Source of the DNA: an uncultured Gammaproteobacteria bacterium
Lineage (GTDB): Bacteria; Pseudomonadota; Gammaproteobacteria; Arenicellales; Poriferihabitantaceae
Assembly: GCA_937992195.1 (NCBI GenBank)
Contig: CALKKV010000005.1
Span: 1-64,000, forward strand
DNA length: 64,000 bases
Direction of reading: 5' to 3'
Positions 57,480-64,000 of the stretch are shown here, piece after piece. The translations under genes were made by a program, and so were the position numbers. Each line of letters starts with the position of its first letter. The stretch's first letter is position 1. The notes beneath the pieces were generated by a model. It was given only the letters and a program-made list of their open reading frames with translations, made no database searches and was not told where the DNA came from.

Positions 57480-58148
57480 TCAGAAAAACCATCGGCGCTT
57501 TCGACGCTTTTCTAATGCCGGCTGGCAGGAAGCCAGCTGGGTTTTAAACGAATTCGCTCTTTGCTGCACTCGTTTGGCTGTATTAATTAGCCATTTCTTG
57601 TTTTTATAAGTACCACGGCGATATCCGCCCTGGCCTTCGTGGTAGTTTAAATATTGTGCATAGGCGTCGGTCTTCGCGACTTTATTTTGCAATGCTGTTT
57701 GATGCATATACCATTGGATAAAGTCGATCGCGTCGTCAAAATTATCTCTTTGACTAAAAAACGTGCCAGCGTCTTTTCGATAGGTTGCCCATGTGCTATT
57801 TAACGCTTGCGGATATCCATAGGCGTTGCTTGCACGGCCATAGGGAATAAAGCCGAGAAAGAAACGCATTGGTGGCCTTGCTCTTGCACGGAAAGCCGAT
57901 TCCTGCGCCATAATCGCCATCGGCACGTCAATCGGGCCCTTCCAGAAATTCGCCGCTTTCACTGAAGACTTATACCATCCGGGTCTTTGATCGAAGATTT
58001 TGCACAAATCTTCTCGACTTGAGGGCGGCCGCGTGACACAACCCGCAAGCAATACAGCGCAAAATACCGCCACACCAAATTTCCTAAGGGCAATATACGG
58101 CCGGGCTCTTTGTGGTGGTCTCGGGAATTTGACTATTTCAGGGCACAA
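57480..58148 (-). CDS. Lysozyme-like/lytic transglycosylase-like lipoprotein
   Basis: 222 residues. A long basic n-region precedes a lipobox (FCAVLLAGCVT; lipidation near residue 37). The body resembles SLT-type muramidases: GPIDVPMAIMAQESAFRA with a putative catalytic Glu, GFIPYGRASNAYGYPQALNS and YNHEGQ-like LNYHEGQGGYRRGTY. An ending rich in Arg and Lys follows (EKRRKRRWFF). It probably acts on peptidoglycan in the periplasm. It lies 34 bases upstream of the patatin gene. Confidence 0.75.
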   Translation of the reverse strand: MCPEIVKFPRPPQRARPYIALRKFGVAVFCAVLLAGCVTRPPSSREDLCKIFDQRPGWYKSSVKAANFWKGPIDVPMAIMAQESAFRARARPPMRFFLGFIPYGRASNAYGYPQALNSTWATYRKDAGTFFSQRDNFDDAIDFIQWYMHQTALQNKVAKTDAYAQYLNYHEGQGGYRRGTYKNKKWLINTAKRVQQRANSFKTQLASCQPALEKRRKRRWFF

Positions 58149-58228
58149 ACTATGTATCAGCTTCTTTCTCCAAATTGATTTATATGGATTATGCCGATAT
58201 CTGAAGAAAACTAAAACGCAGAAAGCAA

Positions 58229-58250
58229 AACGCCCGCATAAGCGGGCGTT
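58229..58250 (-). terminator. Rho-independent terminator of the 58292-58666 gene
   Basis: AACGCCCGC-ATAA-GCGGGCGTT, a perfect 9-bp G+C-rich stem. On the minus strand it is followed by TTGCTTTC, and the left arm itself ends in TTT. It lies 42 bases beyond the stop of the hypothetical gene. Confidence 0.8.
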
Positions 58251-58291
58251 CTCAATATGTTTGCTGCACCCTTATTCGGGTGGCGTATTTC

Positions 58292-58666
58292 CTAGTGCTG
58301 AACAGCAGCCAGAGAGAAATTTTCCAGAACTTTAGCGGGCACTACTGTGGTTTCTTCTTCCTGCGGAATATCGATCAACCGCTCCAGTGCAGAAGGCTTG
58401 TCAGCGCGCGCCATCTTAACCAGTTTGTGTGTCAGAACGTAGATGTCCATCCTCCTGGTAGGTTGGCCCAAAATAGTAGCGCGGGCGTCAAATAATAGTT
58501 CATTATCAGTGTAGTGCTCTTCTAAAGTGTCGAGTAGAGCAATAAAATTTGCTTTTGTCTCAGCTAAATCAGGTAACTCAAAGTCCATTGAGTGGACAAC
58601 ATCTGTTGCAGCTAATGCTAACTTAGTTATCTCTTTTTCATTTAGTGTAGTGCTGATAATCTTCAT
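58292..58666 (-). CDS. Hypothetical protein, 124 residues
   Basis: A soluble, mostly helical, acidic protein with no signal peptide and no motif I recognise. Features include a Leu/Asp/Glu-rich middle (NFIALLDTLEEHYTDNELLF) and a central LGQPTRRMDIYVLTHKLV segment. The start has a spaced AAAAGGCA upstream. A strong terminator follows it. It lies 123 bases downstream of the terminator of a predicted sigma-54-driven RNA on the same strand, so read-through or attenuation could control it. Confidence 0.6.
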   Translation of the reverse strand: MKIISTTLNEKEITKLALAATDVVHSMDFELPDLAETKANFIALLDTLEEHYTDNELLFDARATILGQPTRRMDIYVLTHKLVKMARADKPSALERLIDIPQEEETTVVPAKVLENFSLAAVQH

Positions 58667-58788
58667 ATTTTAGTTGCCTTTTTTACTGCAAGGCGAAATT
58701 TAGTTAGTATCCCTGTTGGGCCTTATTAATCGTCTTTGTCTTTGTTTTCAGTATTGTTGGGTGTTTAAGTGGTTTTTTAACGTTCCCC

Positions 58789-58914
58789 AAAAAAAGTGGG
58801 AAGGCCCTTCACCAGTCAGTCTAAAGACTGATTCGAACCTTCCCTTTAACGTACCACTTTCACCTCTATGAACTTGTCGGTTTTGGTCAATACCCCCGGC
58901 CTTTCGGCCTCTGG
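58789..58914 (-). ncRNA. Predicted sigma-54-dependent small RNA (about 126 nt)
   Basis: Bounded upstream by a consensus sigma-54 promoter (58925-58939, expected start near 58913) and downstream by a terminator-like hairpin. The outer stem is GGGAAGG (minus-strand 58844-58838) with CCTTCCC (58804-58798). Inside it TCAGTCT pairs with AGACTGA, and the stem is followed by ACTTTTTTT. The 5' end folds into GGCC-GAAA-GGCC. The middle about 50 nt is A-rich and looks single-stranded. The only overlapping frame starts upstream of the promoter and is unlikely to be translated. I do not recognise the RNA family; it is not evidently CrcZ, Qrr, GlmY/Z or RsmY/Z. A leader or attenuator of the downstream gene is the main alternative. 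Confidence 0.65.
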
Positions 58915-58924
58915 TTTGTATGAA

Positions 58925-58939
58925 GCAAGGGTCGTGCCA
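58925..58939 (-). promoter_or_regulatory. Consensus sigma-54 (RpoN) promoter
   Basis: Minus strand reads TGGCACG-ACCC-TTGC followed by TT, an exact match to the -24/-12 consensus TGGCACG-N4-TTGCW with GG and GC at the right spacing. It is intergenic and faces a terminator 130 bases downstream. An enhancer-binding activator must act from upstream; dyads at 58995-59022 and 59085-59099 are candidate sites. Confidence 0.8.
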
Positions 58940-58994
58940 ACTTTCTATTTTATATGACAATTTGACCTTAATAACTTCTAACTAATTGATATAT

Positions 58995-59022
58995 ATGAGA
59001 AATAATTTATTTTGTTTCTCAT
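58995..59022. promoter_or_regulatory. Dyad upstream of the sigma-54 promoter (activator site or terminator)
   Basis: ATGAGAAA-12 nt-TTTCTCAT is a perfect 8-bp dyad centred about 95 bases upstream of the predicted RNA start, a normal distance for an enhancer-binding protein site. On the plus strand it is followed by seven T (59024-59030), so an AT-rich terminator reading rightward is possible, but no plus-strand gene lies upstream. Confidence 0.45.
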
Positions 59023-59030
59023 CTTTTTTT

Positions 59031-59583
59031 GTCACGTACGCCCGGAAATACTCCTAAAGTTTTGTTTACTTGACGAAATACGGATGACAAATTTTGTCAA
59101 AGTAACCAAAAACTGTGAGATTTTGGCACTTAAATAACTGCTGAACAGCCTCTATCGAAATTTCCCGCCGGGCTAGATACCACTTTTCCCGTACTCAAGT
59201 GGCAGCTAGCGCTAAAAATAGACGTGTTATTGGTTGAACTCGATGTTTTACCGCCCAAATCTGGGTGTGACACCGTTTATCTGTTTCCAAATCAGCAACT
59301 AGTCCGTCGGAAATCAAACCATTCCATCGCCAGAGTTAAAGATTCAAAGATCTATACCCATACAAATGGGGCCGTAACCGTTAGATGACTCAATCCTATA
59401 AAGAGGAAATTAGAGGAATAACCTTCGACAAACGGAGACGTTGGCAGCCTTGGCCCAAGTTAAGAAAAACCTCAGACAGAGCTTGCTTAACAGAAAGGTG
59501 ATTTAAAGATAGCGCAAGGCGCTGGGAGATACCGCGGAGTTAGCGAATCTCAGGATTGAATCAGAAAATAAGCCTGTAGCAAA
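59031..59583. other. Intergenic region, no gene seen
   Basis: About 550 bases between the RNA locus and the 46-aa gene. Apart from the TGACAA dyad at 59085 and a CCACTT...AAGTGG dyad near 59188-59210, I see no open frame with a ribosome binding site and no RNA-gene signature. It may contain upstream regulatory sequence for the sigma-54 promoter. Confidence 0.4.
59085..59099. promoter_or_regulatory. TGACAA-ATT-TTGTCA inverted repeat
   Basis: A perfect 6-bp dyad with a 3-bp centre, centred about 180 bases upstream of the predicted sigma-54 start. It is a second candidate activator site; the protein is unknown. Confidence 0.35.
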
Positions 59584-59724
59584 TTAAAATCCGCCATCAA
59601 GATCATCCGTATCTTCAGTGGAGTCTCCATCCTCTGAGGCGCTGGCAAGCAACCACCATATTCCAGCGGCACCAAGCCCGACAGGAATTATCACCGCGGG
59701 GATGAATAATAGGAACAATTCCAT
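59584..59724 (-). CDS. 46-residue small membrane protein downstream of nrdJb
   Basis: A short minus-strand frame reading MELFLLFIPAVIIP, then a Gly/Ala/Trp-rich half (VGLGAAGIWWLLA). Together these form one membrane helix (about 2-27), followed by an acidic tail (SEDGDSTEDTDDLDGGF). A GGAAG Shine-Dalgarno lies seven bases before the ATG. The start is 105 bases downstream of the nrdJb stop on the same strand, so it may be the third gene of the nrdJ transcript. The function is unknown; single-pass proteins with an acidic tail often bind a larger membrane or soluble partner. The hydrophobic block followed by a clean acidic tail and a stop argues for a real gene. Confidence 0.6.
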   Translation of the reverse strand: MELFLLFIPAVIIPVGLGAAGIWWLLASASEDGDSTEDTDDLDGGF

Positions 59725-59829
59725 TAGACACTTCCGTCAACAAAAAAAGAAAGAACAAGGTACCACAGAGACAAATAAACCAGAAGCGAACAAAACCCCT
59801 GCCTTCTTATCTATCTCCCCGCTGGTTCC

Positions 59830-60558
59830 TTAACCGCACTTGCTATCGCCGCAGTTTAGGCAGGTCATACAACCATCCATCATAATGGAAGCCTTGGTAT
59901 TACATTTGACACAGAGCACTGCAGATTCCGGAAATGCTGAATTCAATTCTTCGCCCGCAGCCGCTTTATGGCGATCGTCAAATTCCTTGCGTTTGTCATC
60001 AATCAACTTTTGCTGATGCTCGTCCAGCCCTGGATCGACAATCATGCCAATCATTTTCAAATGGTTTTCAATGGCTTCACCAATTTCAGCCACCAAAGAC
60101 GGCATAAATTTACCACCCTTTTTAAAGTAGCCTCCCTTTGGATCAAATACGCTTTGTAATTCATTGACCAGAAATGTGACATCACCACCCTTTCTAAATA
60201 CTGCAGAGATGATTAACGTCAAACCAGAAATCCACTGATAGTGATCCATATTCTTCGAGTTAATAAATATCTCGAAGGGTCGGCGTTTTTCATAAGGTGT
60301 CCCGGGGTTTAGCACCATATCGTTAATTGTTATGTAAAACGCATGCTCTGAAACCGGAGTTTTAATCTTGTAGGTACTGCCGATAAGCATCTCCGGCCGC
60401 ACAACCTTTTCATGCATTTGAACAATTTTAGCCTGCTCACGAGTATCGCTATCAATGGTCGATTCTTTAATTTCTGGCTTTGCTACTTCTGCTTGCGTAT
60501 CTTCCGGCTTGATAACATCGTAGCCAACGATTTTTTTCTCTATCTTAATAGTCATCAT
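59830..60558 (-). CDS. nrdJb: NrdJb, second subunit of split adenosylcobalamin-dependent ribonucleotide reductase
   Basis: 242 residues corresponding to the C-terminal portion of class II reductases, encoded separately as in Pseudomonas. A TSCPD-like region is seen at about 80-175 (AFYITINDMVL, RPFEIFINSKNMDHYQWIS, AVFRKGGDVTFLVNELQSVFDPKGG). A C-terminal Cys-rich tail follows (CVKCNTKASIMMDGCMTCLNCG) that can bind zinc and carries the redox cysteines needed to re-reduce the active site. It starts 10 bases after nrdJa. Confidence 0.88.
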   Translation of the reverse strand: MMTIKIEKKIVGYDVIKPEDTQAEVAKPEIKESTIDSDTREQAKIVQMHEKVVRPEMLIGSTYKIKTPVSEHAFYITINDMVLNPGTPYEKRRPFEIFINSKNMDHYQWISGLTLIISAVFRKGGDVTFLVNELQSVFDPKGGYFKKGGKFMPSLVAEIGEAIENHLKMIGMIVDPGLDEHQQKLIDDKRKEFDDRHKAAAGEELNSAFPESAVLCVKCNTKASIMMDGCMTCLNCGDSKCG

Positions 60559-60568
60559 TCTCTCCCGC

Positions 60569-62734
60569 CTAGAATCGACCGTAATAGCCTTCTTTCAAGG
60601 CATCAAACAAATTGGCCGCGGTGTGGGTTTCACCGTCGTAATCGATTTCTTCGTTTCCTTTAACTTCCACAATCTCTCCGCTATCCAGCGTGAAGCGATA
60701 GGTTGTATTCTCCAGGTCTTGCTCTTTAACCAGAACACCCTGAAACACTTCAGGGTTAAAGCGAAAGGTGGTGCAACCCTTCAACCCTTTCTCCCAGGCG
60801 TATTGATAGATATCCTGAAAGTCTTCGAAGGCAAAATCGGTTGGCACGTTTGCGGTTTTCGAAATAGAAGAGTCGATCCACTTTTGCGCAGCTGCCTGGA
60901 CGTCAACATGCTGCTTCGGCTTTATATCGTCAGCAGTAATAAAATAATCGGGCAGTTGCTTGTCTTCGTCTTCGCTATACGGCATCGCTTCAGGGTTGAT
61001 TAAATGACGATAGGCCAATAACTCGTAAGAGAATACATCTACTTTTTCTTTTGATTTTTTACCTTCGCGAATAACGTTACGGCTATACATATGGCCAAAA
61101 GAAGGTTCGATACCGTTACTTGCATTGTTACCAAGAGACAAACTAATGGTGCCGGTTGGTGCAATCGAGGTGTGATGGGTGTAGCGACAACCAGACTCTG
61201 CGATTCGGTCTTGTAGCGCTTTCGGGAATTGCTGCATATAGCGGCTATAACGGCCCATCAATACAGAGCCTTGGACCATGTCACCAACCTTGTAACCGTC
61301 TTTCGCCATCTCAGGGCGATGGGCCAGCATTTCTGTTGTAACCGGGTAGTCATTCATGAGTATAGGAGCGCAACCTTTTTCTTCCGCGAGCTCTACACCG
61401 GTTTTCCAACCGACCTCTGCCATTTGTTTCGCAACTTCTTCGGTAAACTCCAATGACTCAGGGCTACCATATTTCATCTTCAGCATTGTGCAGGCAGATC
61501 CCAAACCTAGAAAACCCATACCGTGTCGCCGCTTAGCGTTAATCTCATCACGTTGCGCTGACAACGGCAGTCCATTAATTTCCACAACGTTATCCAGCAT
61601 ACGAGAAAATACAGAAACCACTTCCCGATACTTTTCCCAGTTAAATTCCGCTGCTTCGGTAAACGGATTTTCTACAAAACGCGTGAGGTTGACTGATCCA
61701 AGTAAGCAGGCGCCATAAGGTGGCAACGGTTGCTCGCCACAAGGATTGGTCGCACGAATATTCTCGCAAAACCAGTTGTTATTCATTTCATTGATTTTGT
61801 CGACCAGAATAAAACCGGGTTCAGCATAATCATAGGTAGAACTCATAATCTGGTTCCACAATTTTGTTGCTGGAATGGTTTTATAGACACGACAGGCTAC
61901 CTCACCACGATCGTTGGTGGTATAGCCATCTGTAGTTGCCCAGTTTCTCCAGACAATATCGTAACGCTCGTCCTCTACTTCCAGTTTGGTCGCCGGAAAA
62001 GACAACTTCCACTCAGTGTCGTCTCTAACCGCTTCCATAAACTCATCGGTAATGAGACAAGAAAGGTTGAACTGCCGAAGTCGGCCATCTTCACGCTTAG
62101 CGCGAATAAAGTCCTGGATATCAGGATGGCTGATATCGAATGTACCCATTTGTGCACCACGGCGGCCGCCCGCTGATGACACGGTAAAGCACATAGAATC
62201 AAATATATCCATAAAGGACAGCGGCCCCGAGGTGTGGGCCCCGGCGCCGCTGACAAATGCGCCTTTAGGGCGCAACGTGGAGAATTCGTATCCAATCCCG
62301 CATCCAGCTTTTAACGTTAATCCGGCCTCATGTACCGAACTCAACACCCCATCCATAGAATCCGGAACGGTGTTTGAAACCGTGCAGTTAATGGTACTGG
62401 TTGCTGGTTTGTGCTCTCTTGCACCGGCATTAGAAGTGATGCGTCCGGCCGGAATCGCGCCATTTTGTAATGCCCAAACAAATTTCTCATGCCAAAGCTC
62501 TTGTTTCGCTTTGCCGTCTTCTACCCCCGCCAGGGCGATAGCAACACGTTCATAGGTTTCCTCAATGCTGGCATCTACCGGGGCGCCTTCCATGGTTTTC
62601 AGTCGATATTTCTTGTCCCAAATATCCACAGAAGCTGGTTGCAAAGAAAGGTCACTGAGGGATTGACCAGTTTGACTGGGTTTATTCATAGATCCACTCG
62701 CCTCGGCGGTGGCGGCTGCATTGGCCGTTTTCAT
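60569..62734 (-). CDS. nrdJa: NrdJa, catalytic subunit of adenosylcobalamin-dependent ribonucleoside-diphosphate reductase
   Basis: 721 residues. It makes deoxyribonucleotides with a B12-generated thiyl radical, with or without oxygen. Seen are STINCTVSNTVPDSMDG (one active-site Cys), MGTFDISHPDIQDFIRAKR, the NPCGEQPLPPYGACLLGSVN block (radical Cys and Glu), and APTGTISLSLGNNASNGIEP. The frame stops without the TSCPD/Cys tail, which NrdJb supplies. The ATG at 62734 has AAGAGG upstream; an internal ATG at 62689 is possible. A NrdR-box-like site lies about 150 bases upstream. Confidence 0.93.
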   Translation of the reverse strand: MKTANAAATAEASGSMNKPSQTGQSLSDLSLQPASVDIWDKKYRLKTMEGAPVDASIEETYERVAIALAGVEDGKAKQELWHEKFVWALQNGAIPAGRITSNAGAREHKPATSTINCTVSNTVPDSMDGVLSSVHEAGLTLKAGCGIGYEFSTLRPKGAFVSGAGAHTSGPLSFMDIFDSMCFTVSSAGGRRGAQMGTFDISHPDIQDFIRAKREDGRLRQFNLSCLITDEFMEAVRDDTEWKLSFPATKLEVEDERYDIVWRNWATTDGYTTNDRGEVACRVYKTIPATKLWNQIMSSTYDYAEPGFILVDKINEMNNNWFCENIRATNPCGEQPLPPYGACLLGSVNLTRFVENPFTEAAEFNWEKYREVVSVFSRMLDNVVEINGLPLSAQRDEINAKRRHGMGFLGLGSACTMLKMKYGSPESLEFTEEVAKQMAEVGWKTGVELAEEKGCAPILMNDYPVTTEMLAHRPEMAKDGYKVGDMVQGSVLMGRYSRYMQQFPKALQDRIAESGCRYTHHTSIAPTGTISLSLGNNASNGIEPSFGHMYSRNVIREGKKSKEKVDVFSYELLAYRHLINPEAMPYSEDEDKQLPDYFITADDIKPKQHVDVQAAAQKWIDSSISKTANVPTDFAFEDFQDIYQYAWEKGLKGCTTFRFNPEVFQGVLVKEQDLENTTYRFTLDSGEIVEVKGNEEIDYDGETHTAANLFDALKEGYYGRF

Positions 62735-63042
62735 ACTCGTTGTATCCTCTTTCGTGCTGTTTTTAATTTTTCGGCATTTTTCACAATCCTTGCGGTTCTC
62801 CGATCTTTACGATCTAGAAGCTTCCTTATGTCTATATCGCAAACTACTGATTTCCCCAAATAAAACGCGAAATCATTCGAGTAGCTATATGTAGTGGCGA
62901 TTTATCGATAGTAACCCCTAGATGTTGGGTTCGTCAAAAACTTTTTCACTTTTTTTGATTATTTTCGTATCCGACCCATCCTTCATCTGCCACGACATTG
63001 GTCTATCATAGCTATTAAAATGCCGGCTAAATCCAACCAAAA
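62735..63042. other. 308-bp divergent intergenic region of nrdJa and the MFS gene
   Basis: It holds the NrdR-box-like site at 62882 and otherwise no open frame or hairpin with a T-run. I looked for a cobalamin riboswitch on the nrdJ side and did not find the conserved GGGAA...GGTG core. Confidence 0.4.
62882..62897 (-). promoter_or_regulatory. NrdR-box-like site upstream of nrdJa
   Basis: Minus strand CCACTACATATAGCTA fits the core CwAnATaTwG of the NrdR box (acaCwAtATaTwGtgt). NrdR represses ribonucleotide reductase genes. A poorer copy sits at 62828-62843. Paired boxes are usually about 30 bp apart, whereas these are 54 bp apart centre to centre, so the second is doubtful. Confidence 0.4.
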
Positions 63043-64000
63043 TGTTTCGCGATAAACCCATTTTATTAATGGCACTGGGCCAAATTACGGTTTGGGCCAG
63101 TCTTTTATACCTATTTCCGGCGTTATTGCTGCATTGGGAGGCTGCATTTGGCTGGGCGCGATCACAAATAACGGGTGCCATCACCCTAGCTATTCTTATC
63201 TCTGCCTTTGCTGCTCCCACAGTAGGCAAATTGATTGATCAGGGTTTAAGCGGCCCAGTTATGGGTTTTGGTTGCATTTTAGGTGCACTTTTCCTGTTTT
63301 TACTGTCTTTTATCGACAAGTTATGGCACTTTTACTTATGTTGGTCATTCATTGGGCTGGCATTTGCCTGCACTTTATACGAGCCCTGCTTTGCAGTCGT
63401 GACACGCTGCCGCGGCCAAAAAGCCAAGCAAGCCATTATCAGCATCACATTATTAGCGGGTTTCGCCGGTGCATTCAGTTTTCCATTGGCCCATGTGCTG
63501 ACCGAAATGTACGGATGGGAGCAATGCGTTCGCATCTTCGCCATCGTAATTTTGCTCGTGTCGGCACCCGCGCTTTGGTTTGCCGCAACCCTGATGGAAA
63601 GGGACCGCCAGCTCTATATCGCTGAAAACGCTGATACAGAAGCTAGGCAAACTCTCCATCTGGCCAGAATGCCGCTGTTTTGGCTGTTGGCGATCAGCTT
63701 CGCCACGCTGGGTATCGCTCATGGTGTCACGCTACACCATCTCTTAGCAATTCTCGATCAGCGAACGGTGTCCAAAGATTTGGCGGTCACAGTCGCCGCA
63801 TTTATTGGCCCAATGCAGGTAACCGGCAGACTAGTTATGACGATCTCGGCACCCCATGTCAGCAACCACGGAGTGGCGATCTCTTGTTTTATTCTTATGG
63901 CCCTCTCCATTTTTATTCTTGCCCTTGCGGGTTCAAACCCTTCGTTGCTGGTTCTATTCGTGATTATTTTTGGTGGCAGCTACGGTATCGTCAGCATCAT
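63043..64000 (+). CDS. MFS transporter (N-terminal 319 residues; runs off right edge)
   Basis: From the ATG at 63043 (MFRDKPILLMALGQITVWAS) the frame stays open to the window edge and shows about nine to ten membrane helices. Typical MFS sequence includes LISAFAAPTVGKLIDQGLS in the 2-3 loop region and YEPCFAVVTRCRGQKAKQA around the 4-5 loop. The pattern FGWARSQITGAITLAILISA is common in monocarboxylate or oxalate/formate-antiporter-like MFS proteins, but the substrate is not assignable. The ATG at 63021 is in another frame that stops quickly. Divergent from nrdJa. Confidence 0.8.

Noticed and set aside
58829..58840. tRNA T-loop-like GGTTCGAATC on the minus strand
   Set aside because: The flanks do not form a T-stem, and no acceptor, D or anticodon arms can be drawn; it is part of the terminator-like hairpin.
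58748..58960. 70-codon minus-strand open frame over the sRNA locus
   Set aside because: Its ATG lies upstream of the sigma-54 promoter, and the frame runs through the promoter, both hairpins and the T-run. It is composed of hairpin sequence and has no ribosome binding site, so it is best seen as chance.
59126..59150. Second sigma-54-like match (TGGCAC...CTGC, plus strand)
   Set aside because: The GG to GC distance is 13 rather than 10 bases, so it cannot be a functional -24/-12 pair.
61986..62555. 189-codon plus-strand frame inside nrdJa
   Set aside because: Antisense shadow of the conserved reductase catalytic region.
62735..63042. Cobalamin riboswitch for nrdJ
   Set aside because: A CGCCACTA string recalls a B12 box, but the conserved core upstream is absent and the string is better explained as an NrdR-box half.

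Overview
The window is a stretch of ordinary chromosome from a heterotrophic, probably marine, gammaproteobacterium. Base composition looks mid-40s % G+C by eye, and genes are densely packed on both strands. The gammaproteobacterial assignment rests on the yejABEF-ycgN operon, a split class II ribonucleotide reductase (nrdJa/nrdJb, as in pseudomonads), the mutY-yggX pair and the mnmA-purB neighbourhood. A marine or algal-associated lifestyle is an inference from a dddP-type DMSP lyase plus leucine and arginine catabolic blocks. I see no rRNA, tRNA, CRISPR array, prophage or intact insertion sequence.

Layout. 0-5.5 kb: a truncated folD at the left edge, an orphan FabD-like malonyltransferase, an SGNH-type surface acyltransferase, an HDAC-family deacetylase and a RAYT-like protein whose HUH motif is lost. 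5.7-8.1 kb: pirin and a DddP-type DMSP lyase. 8.1-15 kb: an ECF42-type sigma factor with its DGPF/YciI partner, an MFS exporter, small membrane and lipoprotein genes, a PqiA-like protein and an aminotransferase. 15.3-18.5 kb: a large cyclase-ATPase-TPR signalling protein. 18.5-24.6 kb: ycgN-yejFEBA. 24.7-33.3 kb: housekeeping genes (mutY, yggX, lysR, mnmA, purB, a pseudouridine synthase, pyrD, an MBL hydrolase). 33.4-36.4 kb: a large MscS channel and a DUF4864 protein. 36.4-41.1 kb: an operon ending in a fused indolepyruvate:ferredoxin oxidoreductase-type enzyme. 41.4-47.1 kb: the divergent leucine/isovalerate operon liuA-liuB-liuD-liuE, without liuC. 47-54.9 kb: a secreted trypsin, the arginine transaminase pathway pair aruH-aruI, a BtuF-like protein, an MFS transporter, a monooxygenase-like protein and an enolase-superfamily enzyme. 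54.9-58.7 kb: SppA, GST, patatin, a muramidase-like lipoprotein and a hypothetical protein. 58.7-59.6 kb: a 0.9-kb intergenic region that appears to encode a sigma-54-driven small RNA. 59.6-62.7 kb: a 46-aa membrane protein and nrdJb-nrdJa. Right edge: a truncated MFS gene.

How genes work together. The oxidoreductase at 37.7-41.1 kb could make isovaleryl-CoA from the leucine keto acid and feed the divergent liu operon, which ends in acetyl-CoA and acetoacetate. AruH and AruI would convert arginine to 4-guanidinobutyraldehyde. NrdJ depends on adenosylcobalamin, and a cobalamin-binding-type protein lies 8 kb away. Two copies of a 157-174-bp palindromic MITE-like element sit at the stop codons of two minus-strand genes.

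The observations most worth following are the sigma-54 promoter, RNA and terminator unit at 58.8-58.94 kb, the DddP assignment (all metal and catalytic residues at family spacing), the RAYT-like protein without its HUH histidines, and an ECF42-like promoter in front of the DGPF gene.
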